Below, piece after piece: positions 42,401 through 51,277 of a stretch of DNA of 64,000 nucleotides. How positions within the stretch are numbered: position 1 is the first letter of the stretch; each line of letters starts with the position of its first letter. The notes beneath the pieces are model-generated. The model had not been told where the DNA came from. It did no database searches and saw only the letters and a program-made list of their open reading frames with translations. The stretch covers positions 186,001 to 250,000 of the forward strand of contig OW818698.1 in NCBI GenBank assembly GCA_942493375.1, given 5' to 3'. The translations under genes were made by a program, and so were the position numbers. The DNA is from G942493375 sp942493375. Its GTDB lineage: Bacteria; Armatimonadota; UBA5829.

Positions 42401-42942
42401 AAGAGACATAGCACACCTGTTAGACCTGAGTAGCCGCAGGCGTATCGAAGGGCAGAGCTAGGGTATTGAAAGAAGCATAGCACACCCGTTAGTCCTGAGT
42501 AGCCGCAGGCGTATCGAAGGGCGGCTGCGGAGAGCCTTTCCTGATAGATTGTGCACAATCAACCACCCTTCGATACGCTGCGCTACTCAGGACTAACGGG
42601 GTAAGGTACCCATATCCAACAGTAGAGTTCCCTTTCTAACGTCTAAAGCCTGAACACAGCATCATCCATCTAAAATCTCGGTTTCCTGATAGAAGACATG
42701 GCGGAATTAGGGTATTGAAAGAAGCATAGTACACCCGTTAGTCCTGAGTAGCCGCAGGCGTATCGAAGGGCGGCTACGGAGAGCCTTTCCTGATTGATTG
42801 TGCACAACCGACCGCCCTTCGATACGCTGCGCTACTCAGGACTAACGGGGCAAAATACCCATATCCAACAGAAGAGTTCCATTCCTAAAGTCTAACGTCT
42901 AAAACCTATAAGCCCGGCATCAGCCATCTAAAATTTCCGTAT
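42358..42942. repeat. Tandem duplication of a convergent intergenic spacer containing family C palindromes
   Basis: Unit 1 (about 42358-42670) starts with the sulfotransferase tail (GATTTCCTGAAAGAAGACAT), contains forward and reversed family C palindromes, and ends with a copy of the cysNC tail (CCATCTAAAATCTCGG). Unit 2 (about 42671-42942) repeats the order: GGTTTCCTGATAGAAGACAT, palindromes, then the real cysNC 3' end (GCCATCTAAAATTTCCG). Unit 1 also has an extra half-palindrome (42416-42452). The 519-bp gap therefore contains no gene. Confidence 0.85.
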
Positions 42943-44821
42943 CCCGCAAATAACACAGCATTGTATTTACAGATTCCTCTACAGATAAGTTACTTGTTGC
43001 CAACCTCACCGATGGTTCCTCAGGCGCCTCATACGGAGAAGATATCCCCGTAAAATCCGAAATCTGTCCGGCTCTTGCCTTTACATACAGCCCCTTAGGA
43101 TCGCGCTGTTCGCAGGTTTCAATCGGGGTATCGACAAATACTTCCGCAAAGCGGTCCTGGCCGATAATCTCTTTCGCGCTTTGGCGGTCGTTTTTGAATG
43201 GGGAGATGAATGCTGTTATCACTATCACCCCAGCTTCATTGAACAGTTTGGCCACCTCTGCAATTCGCCTGATGTTTTCACAGCGGTCTTCAGCAGTAAA
43301 GCCCAGGTCTTTATTCAGACCATGCCGGACATTGTCTCCATCCAGCACGAAACACGCATATCCTTCTTCAGTCAGCCGTTTCTCAAGCGCATATGCCAGT
43401 GTAGACTTTCCTGATCCACTCAACCCTGTCAGCCATATAGTTACAGGCTTATGTCCAAACAGCCTGGCACGTTCATCAGGTGTCACCAATCCATGATGCC
43501 GCGTAATATTGCGCTCATTTGCAGCTACAGGAGCAGGCACATCATAGCGGTGTGACCGGTCAATAACCATTCCAGCACCCACAGTGAAGTTGCTAATCGG
43601 GTCAATGACTATAAAGCTCCCGGTCTGGCGGTTGCGAGCATACTCATCACACAGAATCGGTTTAAAGAGTTCCAGGCTGATACGCCCGATATCATTTAGC
43701 CCCAATGCATCAGCTGGCTGCCGGTGCAGGGTGTTGGGATCAATACGGTATTTGAGCTCAGTAAAGCGTCCCCGGACAGTCCTGGTGGTATGTTTCACCA
43801 CATACTGACTGTTGAGCTTCATCGGCTCCGTGTCCATCCATATTAATATGGCTTCCACTTTGCTTGCAGACCAGGGGATATTAGCCGGATGGGCTATAAG
43901 GTCGCCCCGCCCGATATCAATCTCATCATCCAGACAAATCGTTACCGACTGAGGTGGAAATGCATGGTCTACATCGGTATCACCATCCAGGATTCGCTGT
44001 ACTTTGGTAGTCTTACCCGATGGAAGCGCAATAACTTCATCACCAAGTCTCACAACGCCTGATGCCATTGTCCCGCAGTACCCTCTGAAATTGCTGTTAG
44101 GCCTGAGCACATACTGGACCGGAAACCTGAAGTCTATTAAGTTCTGATCACTGGCAATGTGGACATTTTCAAGGTGTGAAAGCAGCGGTGCTCCATCATA
44201 CCAAGGCATATTGGTGCTGCGCTGCACAACATTGTCACCACAGTAAGCGCTGATAGGGATGAACTTCACGTCCTTATCAGGCAGTTTGGCACAGAACTCG
44301 CTGTATTCCTGGACTATATCCTCATACGCCTTCTGCGAATAACCTATAAGGTCCATCTTATTGACTGCCACTACCAGGTGAGGTATTCCAAGCAGCGAAG
44401 CAATGAACCCATGTCGCTTTGACTGAGTCAGCACACCATTGCAAACATCTATAAGAATAATAGCCAGGTTAGCCGTGGATGCACCGGTCACCATATTCCG
44501 GGTGTATTGCTCATGCCCGGGAGTATCCGCAATAATAAAACGGCGCTTAGGTGTTGAGAAATGCCGGTATGCCACGTCAATGGTGATCCCCTGCTCTCTC
44601 TCCGCCTTTAGTCCATCGGTAATCATCGCAAAGTCGATGTTCTCTCTGCCGGCTGAGTGGGAATCGTTCCGCAGAGATGTCAGATGGTCTTCATATATAC
44701 TCTTGGAATCATGCAAGAGCCGACCGATAAGTGTTGATTTACCATCATCCACGCTGCCTGCTGTTGTGAAGCGCAAAAGGTCGGCTTCCTTAACCTGCTG
44801 GACAAATTCTTCCAGTGCCAT
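42920..44821 (-). CDS. cysNC: Sulfate adenylyltransferase subunit 1 fused to adenylylsulfate kinase
   Basis: 633-residue bifunctional enzyme. The N-terminal CysN GTPase (P-loop GSVDDGKST at residues 22-30; DTPGHEQYTRNMVTGAS; NKMDL) drives sulfate adenylation by CysD. A beta-barrel region follows, and the C-terminal APS kinase (GLSGSGKST around residue 465; LDGDNVRHGLNKDLGF; FISPFKNDR) phosphorylates APS to PAPS. The start overlaps the cysD stop (TAATG). The fused form yields PAPS directly, which suits the sulfotransferase next door. Confidence 0.95.
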   Translation of the reverse strand: MALEEFVQQVKEADLLRFTTAGSVDDGKSTLIGRLLHDSKSIYEDHLTSLRNDSHSAGRENIDFAMITDGLKAEREQGITIDVAYRHFSTPKRRFIIADTPGHEQYTRNMVTGASTANLAIILIDVCNGVLTQSKRHGFIASLLGIPHLVVAVNKMDLIGYSQKAYEDIVQEYSEFCAKLPDKDVKFIPISAYCGDNVVQRSTNMPWYDGAPLLSHLENVHIASDQNLIDFRFPVQYVLRPNSNFRGYCGTMASGVVRLGDEVIALPSGKTTKVQRILDGDTDVDHAFPPQSVTICLDDEIDIGRGDLIAHPANIPWSASKVEAILIWMDTEPMKLNSQYVVKHTTRTVRGRFTELKYRIDPNTLHRQPADALGLNDIGRISLELFKPILCDEYARNRQTGSFIVIDPISNFTVGAGMVIDRSHRYDVPAPVAANERNITRHHGLVTPDERARLFGHKPVTIWLTGLSGSGKSTLAYALEKRLTEEGYACFVLDGDNVRHGLNKDLGFTAEDRCENIRRIAEVAKLFNEAGVIVITAFISPFKNDRQSAKEIIGQDRFAEVFVDTPIETCEQRDPKGLYVKARAGQISDFTGISSPYEAPEEPSVRLATSNLSVEESVNTMLCYLRDTEILDG

Positions 44822-45726
44822 TAGAAATAACCCTCACGCTTTTTCTGCTCCATAGAGCTGTCCTGGTCATGGTCAATGAGACGAGTAATACGCTCAGAAT
44901 TCCTCGCCACCATCATCTCCTCGATAATTTCCGTTATATTAGAAGCTGTAGACCTGATTGCACCGGTGCACGGATGGCAACCGAGTGTCCTGAAACGGCA
45001 CATGACTCTCTCCGGATGCTCCCCGGGCAATATTGGCGTCCCTTCATATACCGGAATCAACCGTTCCTCTCGAATCACCATCTCACGCTCAGAAGCAAAA
45101 TACATAGGCACTACCGGAATCTCTTCTGAATAGATATAAAGCCAGACATCAAGTTCAGTCCAGTTGGACAAAGGGAAAATACGTATACTCTCCCCCTTCT
45201 TTATCCGTCCGTTATACAGGTTCCACAGCTCCGGTCTTTGATTTTTGGGATCCCACTGGCCAAACGAGTCTCTAAATGAATAGACGCGCTCTTTTGCCCG
45301 TGACTTCTCTTCATCTCTGCGCGCACCACCGAAAGCAGCATCGTACCCGCCTTCACTGAGTGAATTCAGAAGAGCCTGTGTCTTGAGTAAAGCACAACAT
45401 TTCACGCTTCCGAGATCCCATGGGTTGGTACCTTGAGCAATAGCCTCTTCATGTCTATAAACTCGCAGGTCGGCGCCAATATCTTCGCAAAACTTGTCCC
45501 TGAACTCATACATCTCAGGAAACTTCATCCCTGTATCAACATGCAAAAGAGGAAATGGTATCTTTCCAGGATAAAAGGCCTTTTGGGCCAACCGGACCAT
45601 AACAGAGGAATCTTTACCCACTGAATAGAGCATCACAGGTCGCTCAAACTCCGCAGCAACCTCACGAATAATATGTATACTCTCAGCTTCGAGAGCTTTA
45701 AGGTTAGACAGGTGTAATTTTTCCAT
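44821..45726 (-). CDS. cysD: Sulfate adenylyltransferase subunit 2
   Basis: 301-residue PP-loop ATP-pyrophosphatase that makes APS from sulfate and ATP together with CysN. The P-loop SVGKDSSVM and the blocks LHVDTGMKFPEMYEFRD, GGARRDEEKSRAKER and RFRTLGCHPCTGAI are intact. ATG 45726 gives the usual N-terminus (MEKLHLSNLKALEAESIHII); the open frame extends 22 codons further without family similarity. First gene of the cysD-cysNC pair. No APS or PAPS reductase or sulfite reductase is encoded in the window. Confidence 0.95.
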   Translation of the reverse strand: MEKLHLSNLKALEAESIHIIREVAAEFERPVMLYSVGKDSSVMVRLAQKAFYPGKIPFPLLHVDTGMKFPEMYEFRDKFCEDIGADLRVYRHEEAIAQGTNPWDLGSVKCCALLKTQALLNSLSEGGYDAAFGGARRDEEKSRAKERVYSFRDSFGQWDPKNQRPELWNLYNGRIKKGESIRIFPLSNWTELDVWLYIYSEEIPVVPMYFASEREMVIREERLIPVYEGTPILPGEHPERVMCRFRTLGCHPCTGAIRSTASNITEIIEEMMVARNSERITRLIDHDQDSSMEQKKREGYF

Positions 45727-45877
45727 ACAATAATGCCTTTGCTGATTGCTGAATAATGGTGAGGGCGAGGAAGTGTATAACCAGGCGGTCAAACCATATT
45801 AACACTTAAATGATAACAGAAGAGCACCAGAATGCCAAAGGCAACAATTTGTTTACTGTGGATTGTATATAATCTCC

Positions 45878-46029
45878 GCTAGTCCTGAGTAGCCGCAGGC
45901 GTATCGAAGGGCGGCTACGAAGAGCCATTCTTTCCAAAACTACCATACCAAATCCGCTGGTCCTGCTGAGTAGTGCTGAGCTCGTATCGAAGAACGGATG
46001 GAAATTTTCTCACGAATACTAAACTGTTA
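45878..46029. repeat. Family C palindrome and a degenerate type B element
   Basis: 45878-45915 has CCGCTAGTCCTGAGTAG then CGTATCGAAGGGCGG. 45950-46029 has a diverged version (CTGAGTAGTGCTGAG, CTCGTATCGAAG) and ends ACTAAACTGTTAC, matching the right MITE end. The left MITE end and a target repeat were not found. It fills the gap between cysD and the large GGDEF-EAL gene; no gene is seen. Confidence 0.55.
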
Positions 46030-46033
46030 CCCA

Positions 46034-49000
46034 TCAGGCTGCGGGTGTATTTTCCAGCGTTGGTCCCCACTCGCTCAAGAACACCTCAAATGCATCTGCA
46101 GAGAGTGCAGGACTAACAAGATAACCTTGAGCATAATCACATCCCAATGATCTTATAGTTGCCATCTGTGCTTCATCCTCTATCCATTCTGCAGTAACTC
46201 TAATCCCCAGATTATGAGCCATAACAATTATAGATTCAGTCATAGCTCTGTCTTTTTGTTTATGGACGATATTCCTGATAAAATACCCATCAATCTTCAT
46301 ATGGCCTATTGGCAGGTTATTTAACCGGCTCAGAGATGAATACCCAATCCCGAAATCATCCAGGCAGATAACCAGTCCCAGAGATCTCAATATACTCAAT
46401 ATGTCCACTTCGTCATTGTCGTTTTTAGCAAGAACTGTTTCGGTCACTTCCAGTTTCAAGCAACTCGGGTGCAACCCGACATCCGATAAGGCTCCATGCA
46501 CAACATTTATTATTTCAATCTCACTCAGCTGGGCAGGAGAAACATTGACGGATATTTCGAAATCATCATATCCACTATCCTGCCAGGCTTTGCATTGCTT
46601 ACAAGCTGTTTCCAACACCATCTTACCCATTTGGACTATCATCCCGGTTTCCTCAGCAACCGGGATAAAGAGACCTGGTGACACCATGCCTTTATCAGGA
46701 TGGTCCCATCGCAGGAGGGCTTCAGCGCCTACAATGTTCATCGTATTCACATCGATTATAGGTTGATAGTAAACTTGAAGCTCATTATTCTCCAGTGCGA
46801 GCCTGAGATCTCTCTCCATCTCTACTCTGGCATGGCTTTCCTGGCTGATCTCATCAGAGAAGAACTGACAATTGTTCCGCCCCAACTCCTTGGCTTTATA
46901 CATAGCTGTATCAGCATATCGAAGAAGCCCATCTGCATCCAGTGCATTGTCAGGATAGATACTGACCCCTATACTGGCACCAATAACCAGTTTGCTTCCG
47001 GAAATCTCATACGGTTTTGAAACCTCATTCAACATACGTTGAGCTACAACCGCAGCATCATTTATAGATTTGATATTCTTTAGCAATACATTGAATTCGT
47101 CCCCGCCCATCCTGGCCAGTATGTCTCCGGATCTCAGGCATGATCCAAGTCTTGCAGCTGTCTGCACAAGCAGTATATCCCCGGCGTTATGCCCCATGGT
47201 ATCGTTTACCATCTTGAATTTATCGAGATCGATAAATAGAACTGCACACTGTTTGCCATTTGTCTTATGATCATCTATTACCGATGCCAGTTCCTCAGAA
47301 AAATATAATCGATTCGACAGTCCGGTAAGAGTATCATGCCTTGCCTGGTAATCCATTTCTGCGGCATCTACTTCTATCTGTTCTTTAGCAAACTCCACTT
47401 CCTTTGCATGTTGATGGGCAGCAAGCAATGCCACTTCGAGTTGACGGTTTATATTGTCAATTTCTGAATTAGCTAAAAGTATTTTATATTCTGCCTGTTT
47501 CTGTGCGGTAATATCCATGATAGTACCTTCATAGTGCGTGATGATGCTGTTTTCATCACGTCTTATGAACGTATTTTCATCTATCCATTTTACCTGTCCA
47601 CCCTTTGTAATGACCCGGTAAGGTTTGTGATTAAATGCCACTTGCTCATTATCACTACTATATTGCTTAACCTCTTCTTCAACCAAGTTTAAGTCATCTG
47701 GATGAATTACGTTGATGTAGTCTATATCACCAGAGATAAAATCCTCTGCACAATAGCCTAATAGCATCTCAACATTCGTTGAAACAAATAATACTGGCCA
47801 GTTGGGTTCATTTCCCCATGAGAAAGCAACTACAGGACTTCTCTCAATGATGTTCCATGCCTCTCTTAGAGCCCGTTCTGCTTCTTTCTGTGCAGTAATA
47901 TCACGTAGTATACCGACTGCTCCCCATTCATTGTTTCTCTGGAATGCTGACAGAGACAAAGCAACTGTTATTTCCTTTTGGTCTTTGCGAATTGCATGCA
48001 ATTCCAGGTTCTGTCCGATTGCACTACCACGTCCAGACTGCAGGAAACCAGGAAATGCCTGGTTATGAGCATCGTGATAACGCTCAGGCGCCAGCAGCTT
48101 GTGGAGATTTAACCCCAGTGCCTCATCTGCTGTGTATCCAAGAACACGTTCAGCGGCAGGGTTCCAGAATACAATTTGGCCACGTGCATTCATCATCAGG
48201 ATAGCATCCTGTGCCGAATCGGTAATGCTCCGAACTGTTGCTTCACTGTCCCGTAATGCTTCCTCGGCCAACTTTCGATCAGTAATGTCACGGCCAATTC
48301 CCAACACACCGATCAATGTTCCATCAGGTCCCCAATAGGGTGTTTTAAGGGTATCAAGCATTACCATCCGACCATCAGGATATGTGATCCACTCCTCGTT
48401 GTTCCGCGATTCAAGCAAAGCCAACATGCGCTGGTCATAATCTCTGAAACTATCTGCAGTCTCTTTATCGAAGAGATCGTAATCAGTTGATCCAATAATT
48501 TTATCCCGTGAGTGTCCAACAAACTCCGTAAAGGCCGGATTACAACCGAGATAAACGCCATTAACATCCTTGAAGAAAATCAGATCCGGAATAGAATCAA
48601 GTAGAGAAGTTATCAGACCAGAATTATGTTTAATTTCATCTTCCGCCTGCTTACGTTTAGTTATATCAAGCCCTACCCCTGTAAGATAAGTCTTACCATC
48701 TATATCAAGCCTGACTCCATTCACGTGGACAAGGAGTTTACTACCGTCTTTGACTATCAGATTGGCTTCAACTTCACCGTAACCAGTTTCATAAACCTCT
48801 TCAATCGTCGCGTTGACCTTTGCAAGCTCCTCACCATCATACCATTGTGTAATGTTCATATGAGACAGTTCTTCGGCACTATAACCGGTCATTAACTCGT
48901 GCTTCTTGTTCCACCTGACAAGGGTACCCTGTTCATCATATACATACAGGAATCCAGGAACACTTTCTAACAGCGCCTTGGTAAATTCTTTTTCGCTTAT

Positions 49001-50815
49001 AAGGGCTTTCTCTTTTGCCTGCAGGTCCTCAGTTGTCGCTATCAGCTCCTCATATGATGCCTCAAGCTCTTCGCTCTTTTCTTTTAACTCATCCTCGGCC
49101 TGTTTGCGCTCAGTTATATCGCGAACACTCTCAATCGCGCCAATTACGTTACCGGACTGATCGTGAAGTGGAGAAGCCTTGGTATATGCCCACATTCCCT
49201 TATTGTCATTAAGAGCATTACAAAACACTATCGCCGAATATGCATCGCTCTCACGGGTGATGCTGGGATATTTGGTCTCAATGTCTAGATATCCATCAAG
49301 AACCATATCCATCAAATGCTGCCGTGCGTCACCATAAAATGGTACGGTATAGAGATGATCACCTTTTCCAATCATCTCATCTGCTGGAATACCGGTCATT
49401 TGTTCAATGGCTTTGTTCCAAATGATAACGCGCTTGTTCGTATCAATCGCAAAAGTCGCATCAGGCAGAAAATCAATAACGTCCGTCAGTTGGCTCTGAC
49501 TAGCTCGAAGAGCATCTTCAATCTGCTTACGCTCAGTTATATCCCGCACTACACAGGTCAATCCAGCCAAAACACCGTCACTTCCGTAACTCGATGTGAC
49601 TTGAAGATCAAACCATTTCAGAGCGTTCTGAATATCCAGACTGTATTCGGCTTTGGCAGGATTCCCGGAATGAAGTGTTTGCATTAAAGCATTCTTAACA
49701 ATTGCATATGAATCATCAGGCAAACCAATGGCATCAAGCCGCTTACCTATAAACATCTCCGGCTTAACATAAAGCTTATCATTGCAGGATTGATAATACT
49801 CTTTGAAAACCAGATCTTTGTCCATCACAAAGACAAGGTCATCCATACTTGCGATGAGTGATTTTAGACGTCCTTCACTTTCCTGCAGAGCCAATTGCGA
49901 TCTTGAAAGGTCAAGAGTCTTTCTGTTCACCTGTTTTTTAAGTGTCCAGGACCACACCATAAAAACAAACATTGCTAGTGCGGTTACAACACCTGCATAT
50001 ACGGCATATTTCAATATTACCGCTGTAGACGAATGTTCATTCCGGTGGTATTTAAACCATTTCAGATTAAGTTCTTTGTATTTTGGGGTGTGCTTTATCT
50101 GGTCGATTGCCTCGTTTAATCGTGTCAGCAGTGCGGTGTTTCCCTTTTTCACAGCCAGACGATATGAACTCGGTAAGATTGGGGGCCCAACGACGTGAAT
50201 GTTATCAAGACTCTGTTTTGCGATTGTGTCCATGCCGAGATTATATGGAGCTACAACAAAATCGTGTTTGCCGGAATTCAAAAGGATAAGAGCAATTGGA
50301 AGTGAATCAACATATACTGCCTTTTTGTAAAGCCCCATTGGTTTAATGAACTTATCAATAGAGGCGTCACCAATGAGACCTATTACCTCCTTTCCCTTTA
50401 AATCTGACAGCTTTGTAATTGATGATGATTTGCTTGCAAAAATGGCATAATATTCATCATGGTAAGGGATGGTAAAATCAAAACGTTTTTCTCGATCTTT
50501 AGTGTACAGTGTGCTGATAATAAAGTCGGCCTGGCTGTCACCAATACACTTCTGTGCCTTCTCCCAGTTCATCAGGCGAATATCTACTCGCTGTTTCACT
50601 ATAGGCGCAAGTGCCTTAACAATATCCACATCAAAACCAGCTGGTTGGTTAGTATTGTGGTCAATAAATGTGTGAGGAGGATAGTCAGAATCACCCACAC
50701 CTGCAAGAGCCTTCCCATCCGAGCAGGCAGTGTTACTGACAAAAATGACTCCAGATAAAAACAGCATAGCAAACATCGACAGATGCAGTGCAATGTGTTT
50801 TCTAACTATATCCAA
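46034..50815 (-). CDS. Periplasmic-binding, six-PAS GGDEF-EAL protein
   Basis: 1593-residue membrane-bound c-di-GMP enzyme. A signal helix is followed by a type 3 solute-binding domain (about residues 35-260), a transmembrane helix (about 268-288), six PAS domains (about 310-1110), a GGDEF domain with intact GGDEF near residue 1237, and an EAL domain with intact EALLRW near 1364 (plus DDFGIGYSSL). Both synthesis and breakdown of c-di-GMP are possible. The solute-binding domain suggests sensing of an amino-acid-like ligand. TTG 50815 has GGAG eight bases upstream. The C-terminal part is closely related to that of the next gene. Confidence 0.9.
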   Translation of the reverse strand: MDIVRKHIALHLSMFAMLFLSGVIFVSNTACSDGKALAGVGDSDYPPHTFIDHNTNQPAGFDVDIVKALAPIVKQRVDIRLMNWEKAQKCIGDSQADFIISTLYTKDREKRFDFTIPYHDEYYAIFASKSSSITKLSDLKGKEVIGLIGDASIDKFIKPMGLYKKAVYVDSLPIALILLNSGKHDFVVAPYNLGMDTIAKQSLDNIHVVGPPILPSSYRLAVKKGNTALLTRLNEAIDQIKHTPKYKELNLKWFKYHRNEHSSTAVILKYAVYAGVVTALAMFVFMVWSWTLKKQVNRKTLDLSRSQLALQESEGRLKSLIASMDDLVFVMDKDLVFKEYYQSCNDKLYVKPEMFIGKRLDAIGLPDDSYAIVKNALMQTLHSGNPAKAEYSLDIQNALKWFDLQVTSSYGSDGVLAGLTCVVRDITERKQIEDALRASQSQLTDVIDFLPDATFAIDTNKRVIIWNKAIEQMTGIPADEMIGKGDHLYTVPFYGDARQHLMDMVLDGYLDIETKYPSITRESDAYSAIVFCNALNDNKGMWAYTKASPLHDQSGNVIGAIESVRDITERKQAEDELKEKSEELEASYEELIATTEDLQAKEKALISEKEFTKALLESVPGFLYVYDEQGTLVRWNKKHELMTGYSAEELSHMNITQWYDGEELAKVNATIEEVYETGYGEVEANLIVKDGSKLLVHVNGVRLDIDGKTYLTGVGLDITKRKQAEDEIKHNSGLITSLLDSIPDLIFFKDVNGVYLGCNPAFTEFVGHSRDKIIGSTDYDLFDKETADSFRDYDQRMLALLESRNNEEWITYPDGRMVMLDTLKTPYWGPDGTLIGVLGIGRDITDRKLAEEALRDSEATVRSITDSAQDAILMMNARGQIVFWNPAAERVLGYTADEALGLNLHKLLAPERYHDAHNQAFPGFLQSGRGSAIGQNLELHAIRKDQKEITVALSLSAFQRNNEWGAVGILRDITAQKEAERALREAWNIIERSPVVAFSWGNEPNWPVLFVSTNVEMLLGYCAEDFISGDIDYINVIHPDDLNLVEEEVKQYSSDNEQVAFNHKPYRVITKGGQVKWIDENTFIRRDENSIITHYEGTIMDITAQKQAEYKILLANSEIDNINRQLEVALLAAHQHAKEVEFAKEQIEVDAAEMDYQARHDTLTGLSNRLYFSEELASVIDDHKTNGKQCAVLFIDLDKFKMVNDTMGHNAGDILLVQTAARLGSCLRSGDILARMGGDEFNVLLKNIKSINDAAVVAQRMLNEVSKPYEISGSKLVIGASIGVSIYPDNALDADGLLRYADTAMYKAKELGRNNCQFFSDEISQESHARVEMERDLRLALENNELQVYYQPIIDVNTMNIVGAEALLRWDHPDKGMVSPGLFIPVAEETGMIVQMGKMVLETACKQCKAWQDSGYDDFEISVNVSPAQLSEIEIINVVHGALSDVGLHPSCLKLEVTETVLAKNDNDEVDILSILRSLGLVICLDDFGIGYSSLSRLNNLPIGHMKIDGYFIRNIVHKQKDRAMTESIIVMAHNLGIRVTAEWIEDEAQMATIRSLGCDYAQGYLVSPALSADAFEVFLSEWGPTLENTPAA

Positions 50816-50913
50816 CTAGTGACTCCGATTCCACATCAAGTCGTGCAATTAACTTGTGAGTTCATTAGGCAAACAGGGCTCTTATTCTATCTGAAATGCA
50901 ACAAGCATTTGCA

Positions 50914-51009
50914 CACTAACCCGCATTATTCACCAAGCTTCGCTTTTGACCTGCAGTAGGGACAAAAGCTGACGGTATTTATACCGTCAGTCATGAATAA
51001 TGCGACTAG
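50914..51009. repeat. Palindromic element, family D, copy 2
   Basis: Starts ACTAACCCGCATTATTCAC and ends TGAATAATGCGACTAG; the interior has CAAGCTTCGC, GGGACAAAAG and a perfect 10-bp stem hairpin CTGACGGTAT/ATACCGTCAG at 50969-50990. Related to 12007-12088. A fragment of its left end also occurs at 20897-20916. The rest of the 50816-51277 gap shows no gene or clear promoter. Confidence 0.7.
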
Positions 51010-51277
51010 AACACAGCACAAATACACAGTAATAATTATAGGAAGAGATGATCCAAATCAATAGGGGGAAAGGTGTATTGCTAAGGTAATTAACTTACGT
51101 ACCCGTCGGGTGATATGTTGCTAAGTCGAAGCATACATACATATTGCGGATATATTTGCCACGTATAGACCTGATCCAGGACTATTTGGCCTATTTTGGT
51201 TAGTCAACCATCAATATTCATACAACACTTCGCACTGCGTAATATTCCAGCAATTCATCAACTGAGAATGTTATAAC

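Noticed and set aside
42127..42558. 143-codon minus-strand open frame with internal amino-acid repeats
   Set aside because: The repeated CGYSGLTGVLC text is simply a translation of family C palindromes and overlaps the sulfotransferase gene.
40359..42855. Clustered repeats that might be a CRISPR array
   Set aside because: The repeats are palindromes in both orientations with irregular spacing, the spacers are themselves related by duplication, and no cas gene is present.
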